Shown here: piece by piece, positions 22,051-31,017 of the stretch
Layout: each line of letters opens with the position of its first letter
Numbering within the stretch: the first letter of the stretch is position 1
Source of the DNA: Deltaproteobacteria bacterium
GTDB taxonomy: Bacteria; Desulfobacterota; Binatia; HRBIN30; JACQVA1
Assembly (NCBI GenBank): GCA_016178705.1
Contig: JACOST010000011.1
Location: 1 to 64,000, forward strand
Length of the DNA stretch: 64,000 nucleotides
Direction: 5' to 3'
Notes under the pieces: model-generated
Database searches by the model: none
Told to the model about the DNA's origin: nothing
Seen by the model: the letters and a program-made list of their open reading frames with translations, nothing else
Position numbers and translations under genes: made by a program

Positions 22051-23829
22051 CTAGGGCGCGCGATCGCCGTGCTGGCGGCAGAAGTCGCGGCCGGCGCGGG
22101 CGTCGTCGGAGTAGGGATTTTCGCGGAATGCCTGGTTGAACAGCGGGCAGGCGCCGGCGAGATCATCGCTACGCGCGCGCGCCCAGCCTTCGATGGTCAG
22201 CGCACGCTCGTCCGAGTTCCCCCTTCGTCCCGCCGCTCGTGCCACGTCGATCGCCAGCGGATATTCCTTGTTGATCAGAAACCATCCCGCCAGTGACAGC
22301 AGGTTGGTGTACGACACCTTGGAACCGCGCTCGAGCCGCTGCACAAGTCGATCGCGCTCTCGAAAGCGACCTTTCGCGTGATCGACCATGATGAGGCCGG
22401 AGGTCGCCGTAATCAGCGGCTTGATCTTGCGCGAGCGGCGGAACTCTTCCTCGGCCTGGTCGAGTTGGTACTGCGCCAGCAACGCACCACCATAGTTGGC
22501 ATGCGCCCGCGCATTTCTCGGAGCTGCCGCGGCCGTTACCTTCCACAACGTGAGATCGTCGCGCCAGTCGCGGTTGCGGACCACCGTGCGCGCACCATAC
22601 ACGAGCACGAGCAGCACGCCGGCCCACTCGACGTGCCGGCGCGTCATGCCGAGGTGATGACCGATCCGACTGAGCAACAGCACGGTCAGACCCGCAAACC
22701 CGAACAGCGGCAGATACAGATAGTGCTCGGCGAAGAAGTCGTGGTGAGGGATCACGTGCGAACTCGGCAATAGCGTCGCGGCGATCCACCACAGCAGGAA
22801 TACCGCCAGCGGTGCCCGCCTTCGCAACCAGCATGACAACGCAAACACCGCCAGCAGCACCAGCACCGCGGCCCACGCGAGCGGGGATTGGATCGTGGCA
22901 ACCACCGGCACGGCTGCCGCGGAGTAGTCCGCTAACAATCGCACCGGGCAGATCAACAACACCGCGGCGTGTACCCACAGCAAGGCCACGTTCAAGAAAT
23001 TGGTAACGATCGTGCCACCCCACCACTGCTGCTCAGTCGGAAACCCGAAGATGGCGAAGTAACTCCCCACCGCCACTCCCACGACAGCCATGGCGCTGTA
23101 CAGCAGCCATTGCGCCCGCGCCGCCGCAACCGCCGTCGACCACAACGATCGCCCCGACGCCGCAAGCGTACCCGCCGCGCGGTCCGACGGCGCCAGCGTC
23201 ACATCGTACGCCACCACGAGCAACGGAAACGCCGCCGCGACTTCTTTGCTCAGCGCGGCGAACACGACCGCGATCACCGCCAGCGCCAGGTACCCCCACC
23301 GCCGCTCGCTGCGCCATCGGAGGTACAGACTGAACCCCAGCAGCGTCAGCAGCCCGCAGAGGACGTCGCGCCGGCCCGAGATGTACGCCACCGACTCCGT
23401 TTGCACGGGATGCACGGCAAACAGTGCCGCCGCCAGCAGCGCCGTCGCGGGATTGAAGCCGAGCTGCTGATACGTCACCAACGCCACGCTGGCGGTGATG
23501 GCGTGGTACACCAGGTTGCCGAACCGGTACGACGCCGGCCGATGTCCGCCAATCATGCGGTCCAACACGTAGGACGCGATGCGAAACGGCCGGTACTCGA
23601 TCGCTCGGCGCTCGACCGCCGTCGCCACCGCCGGATTCACTTCCGGGTTGAAGTCAACCAGGGTGTGATCGTCGAAAACAAAGCCGTTGGGTAAGCTGTT
23701 GGCATACACCAACAGCACCAGTGCACCGATGAGCAAGAACGAACCGTAGGAACGACTCCACTTGCGCGCCACGGGAGCGGGAGCTGATTGTGCAACACGG
23801 CGGGCGGCACGAGAGCGCTGGCGAGACAT
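22051..23829 (-). CDS. TMTC-like multi-pass membrane protein with TPR tail
   Basis: 592 residues. About 10-11 membrane segments cover the first 420, followed by a soluble tail with TPR-like units (AHANYGGALLAQYQLDQAEE, SLAGWFLINKEYPLAIDVA). The first loop has FVFDDHTLVDFN, the acidic pair typical of GT-C glycosyltransferases, and VQTESVAYISGRRDVLCGL, the hallmark of the TMTC/DUF1736 group. Related animal proteins are O-mannosyltransferases; bacterial members are uncharacterised. It faces two glycosyltransferase genes transcribed away from it, so a role in glycan or lipid-linked sugar transfer is reasonable inference. Confidence 0.75.
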   Translation of the reverse strand: MSRQRSRAARRVAQSAPAPVARKWSRSYGSFLLIGALVLLVYANSLPNGFVFDDHTLVDFNPEVNPAVATAVERRAIEYRPFRIASYVLDRMIGGHRPASYRFGNLVYHAITASVALVTYQQLGFNPATALLAAALFAVHPVQTESVAYISGRRDVLCGLLTLLGFSLYLRWRSERRWGYLALAVIAVVFAALSKEVAAAFPLLVVAYDVTLAPSDRAAGTLAASGRSLWSTAVAAARAQWLLYSAMAVVGVAVGSYFAIFGFPTEQQWWGGTIVTNFLNVALLWVHAAVLLICPVRLLADYSAAAVPVVATIQSPLAWAAVLVLLAVFALSCWLRRRAPLAVFLLWWIAATLLPSSHVIPHHDFFAEHYLYLPLFGFAGLTVLLLSRIGHHLGMTRRHVEWAGVLLVLVYGARTVVRNRDWRDDLTLWKVTAAAAPRNARAHANYGGALLAQYQLDQAEEEFRRSRKIKPLITATSGLIMVDHAKGRFRERDRLVQRLERGSKVSYTNLLSLAGWFLINKEYPLAIDVARAAGRRGNSDERALTIEGWARARSDDLAGACPLFNQAFRENPYSDDARAGRDFCRQHGDRAP

Positions 23830-23922
23830 TGGACTGTGTCGATCAATTCCGCGCGTCTCTTACCAGCCCGAGTCACGGCGGACCAGTGTCATGCCCCGGG
23901 AAGACATCTACAGCGATCCGAA

Positions 23923-23992
23923 TGGGAGAGCGAGCTTTCCGGCGAGCCGTTCGGCTGGCGCAGTGCGGCTCGGCGGAAGCCTCGCCCTCCCA
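23923..23992. repeat. Palindromic repeat (family D)
   Basis: Arms of about 27 bp (23923-23949 and 23966-23992) are near-perfect reverse complements: TGGGAGAGCGAG...GCGAGCCG against CGGCTCGGCGG...CGCCCTCCCA. The loop is 16 bases. It lies in the 268-bp gap between the TMTC-like gene and the glycosyltransferase gene. A smaller perfect palindrome, CGAGTTG-T-CAACTCG, follows at 24006-24020. Confidence 0.75.
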
Positions 23993-24097
23993 GCGGTGCG
24001 TCAGCCGAGTTGTCAACTCGATCGCGAGCCACGACACGAGTCGCCACACATCAGCACCGCGCATCAACATGTGCTATCGACGGTGCGGAGCGATTGG

Positions 24098-25258
24098 ATG
24101 GAACGGGAATCGACGAATTTTGCCACGCGCGCGCGACCGCTGCGGCTGACGCTGGTGGGGCCGACGCCGCCACTCCGCGGCGGCATCGCGCACTACACCA
24201 CGGCCTTGGTGCGCGCGTTGCGACCGCACCACCAGGTACAAGTCGTCGGGTTGCGCCGGCAGTATCCCAAGTGGTTCTTTCCCGGCACCACCGAAGTGGA
24301 TCGCAGCGCGGTGCCGCTCGCCATGGACGCCGACGTAGTCGTTGATCCATTGCTCCCAACTTCGTGGCCGGCGGCGGCGCGCGCGATCGCCGCACATCAA
24401 CCCGATGCGATCGTCATGGCCTGGTGGCAACCGGCGCTCGGTGCCGTGCTCGCGTCGTTTGTCCGCTACGCACAACGTCGGTGCTCGACCCGCGTCATCT
24501 TCCTCTGTCACAACGTTGGGGCTCACGATGCCACGCCGTTGGATCGGTGGCTCACGCGCTACGGGTTGCGCACCTGCGACGCCGTGATCGCCCACTCCGA
24601 CTCCGACGCGCGGCAGGTCGCGCGCGTACACCCACGTGCGCGGGTCGTGCGCACGACGCACCCCGCCTACGATCTGCCCGAGTTCGGCGCCGCGCTCGAC
24701 TCCGCCAGCGCGCGCGCACAGCTCGGCCTCGCCGGTGACGTGCTGCTCTTCTTCGGCTTGATCCGCCGCTACAAAGGCCTCACCGACGTGATCGCGGCGC
24801 TGCCGCGTATCCGCCAGCACCGCGATTGCACACTGCTGGTCGCGGGGGAGTTTTACGAACCGCGCGCGCACTACGACGCGCAGATTGAGGCGTTGGGCCT
24901 CAGCGAACACGTGCGGCTGTGCGATGCGTATGTGCCGAACGAGCAGGTCGGCGTGTACTTCTCGGCGGCCGACATGATACTGGCTCCGTATCGGCGAGCG
25001 ACCCAGAGTTCGGTGGTCGCCGTGGCGCAGCAGTTTCAGCGGCCGGTGATCGTGTCGCGCGTGGGCGGCTTGCGCGACATGATTGAAGAAGGCGTAACCG
25101 GTCTCAGCGTGCCGCCCACCGATCCCGATGCGCTGGCCACCGCGGTGCTGCGGATTTATGACGAGGGGCTCGACACCTGGCGCGCCCGCGTGCAACAGGC
25201 ACGCGTGACCACGTGGGCGGAGGAGAGGGATGCCATTGAACGACTTGCAGCGCCCTGA
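24098..25258 (+). CDS. Glycosyltransferase family 4
   Basis: 386 residues of the GT-B fold. The N-terminal Rossmann half has LTLVGPTPPLRGGIAHYT (the glycine loop) and VIFLCHNVGAHD. The C-terminal half has LLFFGLIRRYKGLTDVIAAL and SSVVAVAQQFQRPVIVSR-GGL, the usual donor-binding region of GT4. The ATG at 24098 is preferred because the fold begins 15 residues later; the ORF's first 112 codons cover the palindromic repeat. It overlaps the next gene by 29 bases. Donor and acceptor are unknown. Confidence 0.85.
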   Translation: MERESTNFATRARPLRLTLVGPTPPLRGGIAHYTTALVRALRPHHQVQVVGLRRQYPKWFFPGTTEVDRSAVPLAMDADVVVDPLLPTSWPAAARAIAAHQPDAIVMAWWQPALGAVLASFVRYAQRRCSTRVIFLCHNVGAHDATPLDRWLTRYGLRTCDAVIAHSDSDARQVARVHPRARVVRTTHPAYDLPEFGAALDSASARAQLGLAGDVLLFFGLIRRYKGLTDVIAALPRIRQHRDCTLLVAGEFYEPRAHYDAQIEALGLSEHVRLCDAYVPNEQVGVYFSAADMILAPYRRATQSSVVAVAQQFQRPVIVSRVGGLRDMIEEGVTGLSVPPTDPDALATAVLRIYDEGLDTWRARVQQARVTTWAEERDAIERLAAP

Positions 25259-26228
25259 GACCGCCGCCGACCGCGCGTCGCCGACGCGCCTCATCGATCT
25301 CTCGATCGTCGTCCCGGCGCACAACGAAGCCGCGACGCTCCGGCAGTTGTGGCAAGAGACCGCCGACGCGTTAGCCGGCGGCTCGCTCGACTGGGAGCTG
25401 CTGGTGGTCGACGACGGCAGCCGCGACGGCACCGCGACGATTCTCGACGAGCTGCATCGGGCACATCCACGCTTCGGTGCCGTGTGCCTGCGCCGACAAT
25501 GTGGCAAGTCGGCCGGCCTGGCGCTCGGGTTTCACCTCGCCCGCGGCCAACTCGTGATCATGATGGACGGCGATCTGCAGGACGATCCGCGCGAGATTCC
25601 GCGCTTGGTCGCCGCGCTCGGCGAGTCGGATGTCGTCAACGGCTGGAAGGTCGCGCGGCGCGATCCGCTCGCGCGGCGACTCGCTTCGCGCGTATTCAAC
25701 TTCGCCGCGCGCCGGTTGTTCGGTCTCAAACTGCACGACCTCAACTGCGGCCTGAAGGGATTCCGGCGCGAAGTGCTCGCCGAGCTGCCGTTGCACGGCG
25801 AGCTCCATCGCTTCCTGCCGTTGCTAGCGATGTGGCGCGGCTTCACGGTGACGGAGCTGGCGGTGAATCATCGCCCACGCCCCGTCGGGCGCTCGCGCTA
25901 CGGACCGATGCGGCCGTTCTTCGGTCTAATGGATCTCGCCACCGTGCTATTTCTCACCCGCTTCAGTCGCCGGCCGGCGCACCTGTTCGGTCTCGCTGGC
26001 GTTGGCCTGCTGGTCCCCGGTGTGCTGATCGCCGCGTACATCGCCAAGCTGTGGCTGCAATACGGCAACATTCAGCGCCACCATCCGCTGTTGATCGGCG
26101 CGGTGTTGTTGATTGTCGTCGGTGTGCAGCTACTCACCGCCGGCATCTTCGGCGAGCTGCTGGCCACGCTCGCCGCGCCAGCAGATCGTGATTACCCCGT
26201 ACGATTTCAGCTACCACCGCGATCGTGA
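25230..26228 (+). CDS. Glycosyltransferase family 2, polyprenyl-phosphate type
   Basis: 332 residues. The catalytic domain has DLSIVVPAHNEAATL, ELLVVDDGSRDGT (nucleotide-sugar aspartates) and VIMMDGDLQDDPREIPRLV (the DxD region), followed by the NCGLKGFRREVL motif of dolichol/undecaprenyl-phosphate sugar transferases (ArnC/DPM1-like). Two membrane helices end the protein (HLFGLAGVGLLVPGVLIAAY and LLIGAVLLIVVGVQLLTAGI). It probably loads a sugar onto a polyprenyl phosphate that the TMTC-like GT-C protein could use. It overlaps the GT4 gene by 29 bases. Confidence 0.85.
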   Translation: MPLNDLQRPETAADRASPTRLIDLSIVVPAHNEAATLRQLWQETADALAGGSLDWELLVVDDGSRDGTATILDELHRAHPRFGAVCLRRQCGKSAGLALGFHLARGQLVIMMDGDLQDDPREIPRLVAALGESDVVNGWKVARRDPLARRLASRVFNFAARRLFGLKLHDLNCGLKGFRREVLAELPLHGELHRFLPLLAMWRGFTVTELAVNHRPRPVGRSRYGPMRPFFGLMDLATVLFLTRFSRRPAHLFGLAGVGLLVPGVLIAAYIAKLWLQYGNIQRHHPLLIGAVLLIVVGVQLLTAGIFGELLATLAAPADRDYPVRFQLPPRS

Positions 26229-26244
26229 GTCGTGTCGGTAAGCT

Positions 26245-29121
26245 TCACCGGCGCCCATCGGCGGTTGCCGCTACCTTTTGTGGGGCCAGAACCCCGCGGA
26301 GATATTGCCCGGTGTAGGAGCCGCTGACGCGTGCGATCTCCTCGGGCGTGCCGGTGGCGAGGATTTGCCCGCCCCCATCACCGCCCTCGGGGCCGAGGTC
26401 GATGACGTAGTCGGCGGTCTTTATCACGTCGAGGTTGTGCTCGATGATGACGACGGTGTTGCCGGCATCGGCGAGACGATCGAGCACGCCGAGCAAGCGG
26501 CGGATATCATCGAAGTGCAGACCCGTGGTCGGCTCGTCGAGGATGTAGAGCGTCTTGCCGGTGGCGCGGCGGCTGAGTTCTTTGGCGAGTTTGATGCGCT
26601 GCGCTTCGCCGCCGGAGAGCGTGGTCGCCGACTGGCCGAGGTGAATGTAGTCGAGCCCAACGTCGTGCAGCGTCTCCAACTTGTTACGGATCGGCGGAAT
26701 GGTCGCCAGAAATTCGAGCGCGGCGGCGACTGTGAGGTCGAGCACGTCAGCAATGTTCTTACCCTTGTAGGCGACTTCCAACGTCTCGCGATTGTAGCGC
26801 TTGCCGCCGCACACTTCGCAGGTGACGAACACGTCCGGCAGGAAGTGCATCTCGATGGTGATCAGGCCGTCACCGGCGCACGCTTCACAGCGGCCGCCCT
26901 TGACGTTGAACGAGAAGCGCCCCGGCCCATAACCGCGCGCCCGCGCTTCGGGCAACTGCGCGAACAAATCGCGGATGTGGGCGAACAAGCCGGTATAGGT
27001 CGCGGGATTCGAGCGCGGCGTGCGGCCGATTGGCGCTTGATCAATGTCGATCACCTTGTCGAGCAGTTGCCAGCCTTTGATCTCGCCGTGCGCGCCGGGG
27101 CGATCTTTGCTGCCGTAGAAGCGTTGCGCCAGCGCTTTGTAGAGCGTGTCGATGACGAGGGAGCTCTTGCCCGAGCCCGACACGCCGGTCACGCAGGTCA
27201 TGGTGCCGAGTGGAATGTCGATGGTGAGATTGCGCAAGTTGTTCTGTGTCGCGCCCTTCACGGTGAGCGTCCACCCCGTGCCCTTGCGCCGTTGCACCGG
27301 CACGGCAATCTCGCGCACGCCGGAGAGATACTGCCCGGTGAGCGAGGCCGGATCGCGGATGATGTCGGCGGGCGTGCCTTGGGAGACGATCTCGCCGCCG
27401 TGGACGCCGGCACCCGGACCCATGTCGATGACGTGATCGGCTTCGAGGATAGTGTCGCGGTCGTGTTCGACGACCAACACGGTGTTGCCGAGATCGCGCA
27501 GGCGCTTGAGCGTTGCGAGTAAGCGTGCGTTATCGCGCTGGTGCAATCCAATCGACGGCTCGTCGAGGATGTAGAGCACGCCCATCAAGCTGGAACCGAT
27601 CTGCGTCGCCAGACGAATGCGTTGGCCCTCGCCGCCCGAGAGCGTCGCCGCGGTGCGATCGAGGCTGAGGTAGTCGAGCCCGACGTTGGTCATGAAGCCC
27701 AGGCGCTCGACGACCTCTTTCAGAATGCGGCGGGCGATCTCACCCTCTTGGCGCGTCAACGGGAGGTGCGAGAAGAACGCGTGCGCTTCCTTCACCGACA
27801 TGGCGGCGATGTCCGTGATGGTCTTGTCGTGCACGCGCACCGACAGCGCACTGCGTTGCAAGCGGGCACCGCCGCAGGTGGCGCATGGGCGCGCGTTCAT
27901 GAAGGCATCGAGTTCGCCGCGAATGTATTCCGACTCGGTTTCCTTGTAGTGGCGATCGAGCCAGGCGATGACGCCTTCGAACGGCCGTTTGAACTCGTAG
28001 CGGCGACTGCCTTTTTCGTAAACGAAAGTCAGTTCCTCGTCGCCACTGCCGTCGAAGATCACCTTCTTGACCGTCGGCGACAGCTTCTTGAACGGCGTGT
28101 TGACGTCGAACTTGTAGCGACGCGACAGCGCTTGCAGGACTTCTTCGACCGACTTGTAGCGCCCGCTGGCGCTCTTGCGCTCCCACGGCTTGATCGCGCC
28201 GGCGGCGAGCGAGAGCGCTTCATTGGGCACGACCAGCTCGGGATCGAAGTAGATGCTAGTGCCAAGCCCGCTGCACGTCTGGCAGGCGCCGTGCGGATTG
28301 TTGAACGAGAACATCCGCGGCGTCAGCTCGGGATACGAGATGCCACAATCGACGCAGGCGAACTTCTGGCTGTAGAGCGTCTCGCGGGCGATCTTCTCGC
28401 CGTCGCCGAGCACTTCGACTTTCACCACCTCATCGCCGTAACGGAAGGCGACCGCCAGCGAGTCGGCCAGGCGCTTGGCGAGGCCGTCGCGAATCACCAA
28501 CCGATCAACCAGCACTTCGATGGTGTGCTTCACAGTCTTGGCGAGCGCGATGTCCTCGGCCAGCTCGCGCAGCTTGCCGTCGATGCGCGCGCGCACAAAG
28601 CCAGCTTTGCGCAGATCGAGCAGTTCCTTACGGTACTCGCCCTTGCGGCCGCGGGCGATCGGCGCCAGCACGTGCAATCGCGTCTGCGCCGGCAGCGCCA
28701 TGATTTGATCGACGATCTGCTGGATCGTTTGCGCCGCGATCGGCTTGCCGCAGTTGTAGCAGTAGGGCTTGCCGATGCGCGCAAACAGCAACCGCAGGTA
28801 GTCGTAGATCTCAGTGACCGTGCCGACCGTCGAGCGCGGATTCTTGCTGGTGGTCTTCTGCTCGATCGAGATCGCCGGCGACAGCCCTTCGATCGAGTCG
28901 ACGTCGGGCTTCTCCATCTGTTCGAGAAACTGGCGCGCATAGGCCGACAGCGACTCGACGTAGCGCCGCTGCCCTTCGGCGTAGATAGTGTCGAACGCCA
29001 GCGACGACTTACCCGAGCCCGACAATCCGGTGATCACCACGAGCTTGTCGCGCGGAATCTCGACCGTGAGGTCCCTGAGATTATGCTCCCGCGCCCCAGT
29101 GATGACGATGCGATCACTCAT
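26245..29121 (-). CDS. uvrA: Excinuclease ABC subunit A
   Basis: 958 residues, normal length. UvrA finds bulky DNA lesions and loads UvrB in nucleotide excision repair. Visible are the first Walker A ([14 protein letters not shown], residues 32 on), CYNCGKP in the insertion region, the first zinc finger (CVDC...CQTC), the signature [16 protein letters not shown], the second Walker A ([15 protein letters not shown]), the second zinc finger (CEAC...CEVC) and [15 protein letters not shown]. The gene is intact and single, with no other uvr gene in the window. Confidence 0.98.
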   Translation of the reverse strand: MSDRIVITGAREHNLRDLTVEIPRDKLVVITGLSGSGKSSLAFDTIYAEGQRRYVESLSAYARQFLEQMEKPDVDSIEGLSPAISIEQKTTSKNPRSTVGTVTEIYDYLRLLFARIGKPYCYNCGKPIAAQTIQQIVDQIMALPAQTRLHVLAPIARGRKGEYRKELLDLRKAGFVRARIDGKLRELAEDIALAKTVKHTIEVLVDRLVIRDGLAKRLADSLAVAFRYGDEVVKVEVLGDGEKIARETLYSQKFACVDCGISYPELTPRMFSFNNPHGACQTCSGLGTSIYFDPELVVPNEALSLAAGAIKPWERKSASGRYKSVEEVLQALSRRYKFDVNTPFKKLSPTVKKVIFDGSGDEELTFVYEKGSRRYEFKRPFEGVIAWLDRHYKETESEYIRGELDAFMNARPCATCGGARLQRSALSVRVHDKTITDIAAMSVKEAHAFFSHLPLTRQEGEIARRILKEVVERLGFMTNVGLDYLSLDRTAATLSGGEGQRIRLATQIGSSLMGVLYILDEPSIGLHQRDNARLLATLKRLRDLGNTVLVVEHDRDTILEADHVIDMGPGAGVHGGEIVSQGTPADIIRDPASLTGQYLSGVREIAVPVQRRKGTGWTLTVKGATQNNLRNLTIDIPLGTMTCVTGVSGSGKSSLVIDTLYKALAQRFYGSKDRPGAHGEIKGWQLLDKVIDIDQAPIGRTPRSNPATYTGLFAHIRDLFAQLPEARARGYGPGRFSFNVKGGRCEACAGDGLITIEMHFLPDVFVTCEVCGGKRYNRETLEVAYKGKNIADVLDLTVAAALEFLATIPPIRNKLETLHDVGLDYIHLGQSATTLSGGEAQRIKLAKELSRRATGKTLYILDEPTTGLHFDDIRRLLGVLDRLADAGNTVVIIEHNLDVIKTADYVIDLGPEGGDGGGQILATGTPEEIARVSGSYTGQYLRGVLAPQKVAATADGRR

Positions 29122-29213
29122 ACGAACAGGCGGCGAAGATGCCGTGGTGATGCGCTGAAGTCAACCCTCCTCGATCTTGCGACCGGCGCCTCCGCTGTGC
29201 CACACTCTGCTCG

Positions 29214-29765
29214 ATGCGATCGCTGCCAAACGCGCTCAAGCTCGACTACGACGACTACTGCCGATTCCCCAACGACGGGAAGCGGTACGAGCTGATCGAT
29301 GGAGCTTTGCACGTGAGCCCGTCACCGGTGACCATCCACCAGAAGATCTCCGCACGGCTGATGGTGCGCCTCTACGCCCATGTTGAAGCGGCACAGCTCG
29401 GCACCGTCCTCGCAGCACCCATGGACGTGATCTTGTCGCGCCACGACATCGTGCAGCCGGATCTGCTGTTCATCTCGAACGAGCGGGCCGACATCATTAC
29501 CGAGAAGAACATCCAGGGCGCGCCCGATCTGTTGGTCGAGATCTTGTCGCAAGATCGCGAGCACGATCTGGTCACCAAGCGTCGACTCTATGCGCGCTAT
29601 GGCGTGACCGAGTACTGGATCATCGATCCCACGCACGTCGGGATCCAAACGTTTCGGCGTCCCGGCCGCGCCCGCTTCTTCCGGCCGCCGGTCACCATCC
29701 GCCGCATGCTGACTACCGCGCTCCTGCCGGGCTTCGCGCTCGATGTGCGCGATCTGTGGCGGTAG
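29214..29765 (+). CDS. Uma2/DUF820 family endonuclease-like protein
   Basis: 183 residues of the PD-(D/E)XK-type Uma2 family. Typical motifs are GKRYELIDGALHVSPSPVTI, HDIVQPDLLFIS, APDLLVEILSQDREHD (the catalytic D...ExL) and KRRLYARYGVTEYWIIDP. The family is abundant in cyanobacteria and some environmental bacteria, and its biological role is unsettled. It is divergent from uvrA across about 90 bp and convergent with yvcK. Confidence 0.85.
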   Translation: MRSLPNALKLDYDDYCRFPNDGKRYELIDGALHVSPSPVTIHQKISARLMVRLYAHVEAAQLGTVLAAPMDVILSRHDIVQPDLLFISNERADIITEKNIQGAPDLLVEILSQDREHDLVTKRRLYARYGVTEYWIIDPTHVGIQTFRRPGRARFFRPPVTIRRMLTTALLPGFALDVRDLWR

Positions 29766-29776
29766 AGCGCCGGCGA

Positions 29777-31003
29777 TCAGCCGTTCAATACGTCCACCAC
29801 CGCGCGCGCCAGCGCCACCGAGTCGTGGCGAATGACGGTCTTGCGGGTGCCCTGCTCGACGATCTCGACTTCGCTAATCGCGTCTATCTCGTGCACCCGT
29901 GTGGATGGATCGAAGCAATCGCGGTCTGGATCGTGGAGCACTTGGACGGTCTTGTTGTTGATGGTGCGCAGCTCTTCGGCCAGCCAGTAGAGTTTCTGGG
30001 CATGTTCGCCGATGTGCGTAATCAATGAGTCGCTGCCGATCTCGCGCTGGCGCGAGGCGCGAATGGCTTCTTCCAACGACTCTTTGACGATCTCGTATTC
30101 ACGCACCAACCGTTCAGTCGCGTATTGCGTCAGGTACGCCGCGTCGATGCGACGGCAATTGGCGATCACAACGTCGGGGACAAAGCCGCCATGACGACGA
30201 ATGGCGGCCACGTGATCGCTCACGCAGTAGTCGTCGGTCTCGCCCGGCTCGGTCATGATGTTGCACACATAGATGCGGCGTGCGCGCGCGTGCGCGATCG
30301 CATCGCCGACCCCGGCGGCGAGCAGGTTGGGGACGACGCTGGTGTAGAGACTGCCTGGGCCCAACACGATGGCGTCGGCCTCGGCGATCGCTGCCAGCGT
30401 CTCGGGCATCGCCGCGGGGGTGAATGGATCGCTCGCGGCTTCGTTGCCGTTGCGGCGTGTGAGGAATACCGACGCGATCGGGAGCATGTTGCTCCGGCGT
30501 GCGATCTGCGACTCGCCACGCACGATCGACCCATCGGCGAGGCGCGCGCACAGCACGGTCGCCTCCAACGTTGGGAAAAGAATGTTGCCGCGAATCGACA
30601 ACACACGACTAATGTCGAGGATCGCCCGGCGCAGATTCCCGCCGTGCAGTTGCGCCAAGGCAACAATCAGCAAATTGCCGGCGCTGTGCCCCGCCAGCTC
30701 CGCATCGGCCTTGGCGTCGAAGCGGTGATTGAAGAACCGTTTCATTACCGGCTCGGCGGTCTCGTCGGCGAGCGCGAGCAAACAGTTGCGCAGATCACCC
30801 GGCGGCAGCGTGTCGTACTCGCGCATCAAGCGGCCGGAACTGCCGCCGTCGTCCGACACCGACACGATCACCGTCAAGGCGTCGAGGTCGATCGTCTCCC
30901 AACCGGGCAATTGCTGGCGCACATACTCGCGAAAGCCACGCAGCACGACCGGCAGGCCGGTGCCGCCGCCGATGCAGACGATGCGATGCGCGGTCGAAGC
31001 CAA
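29777..31003 (-). CDS. yvcK: YvcK/CofD-like gluconeogenesis factor
   Basis: About 408 residues if started at the TTG at 31003. The nucleotide-binding start IVCIGGGTGLPVVLRG is the family hallmark, followed by VSVSDDGGSSGRLMREY, PPGDLRNCLLALAD, AGHSAGNLLIVAL and ADAIVLGPGSLYTSVVPNLL. YvcK-type proteins bind UDP-sugars and adjust carbon flux to peptidoglycan. No ATG lies close to the expected N-terminus; an upstream ATG at 31159 would overlap pgm by over 140 bases, so the TTG (15 bases after the pgm stop) is preferred but uncertain. The last 60 residues are an extension beyond the core. It is the last gene of the mfd-surA-pdxA-pgm operon. Confidence 0.85.
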   Translation of the reverse strand: MASTAHRIVCIGGGTGLPVVLRGFREYVRQQLPGWETIDLDALTVIVSVSDDGGSSGRLMREYDTLPPGDLRNCLLALADETAEPVMKRFFNHRFDAKADAELAGHSAGNLLIVALAQLHGGNLRRAILDISRVLSIRGNILFPTLEATVLCARLADGSIVRGESQIARRSNMLPIASVFLTRRNGNEAASDPFTPAAMPETLAAIAEADAIVLGPGSLYTSVVPNLLAAGVGDAIAHARARRIYVCNIMTEPGETDDYCVSDHVAAIRRHGGFVPDVVIANCRRIDAAYLTQYATERLVREYEIVKESLEEAIRASRQREIGSDSLITHIGEHAQKLYWLAEELRTINNKTVQVLHDPDRDCFDPSTRVHEIDAISEVEIVEQGTRKTVIRHDSVALARAVVDVLNG

Positions 31004-31017
31004 CGGGATTTCCAGTT

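Noticed and set aside
26278-29295. Plus-strand ORFs of 414 and 584 codons opposite uvrA
   Set aside because: The opposite strand is unmistakable UvrA. The antisense proteins show no recognisable domains.
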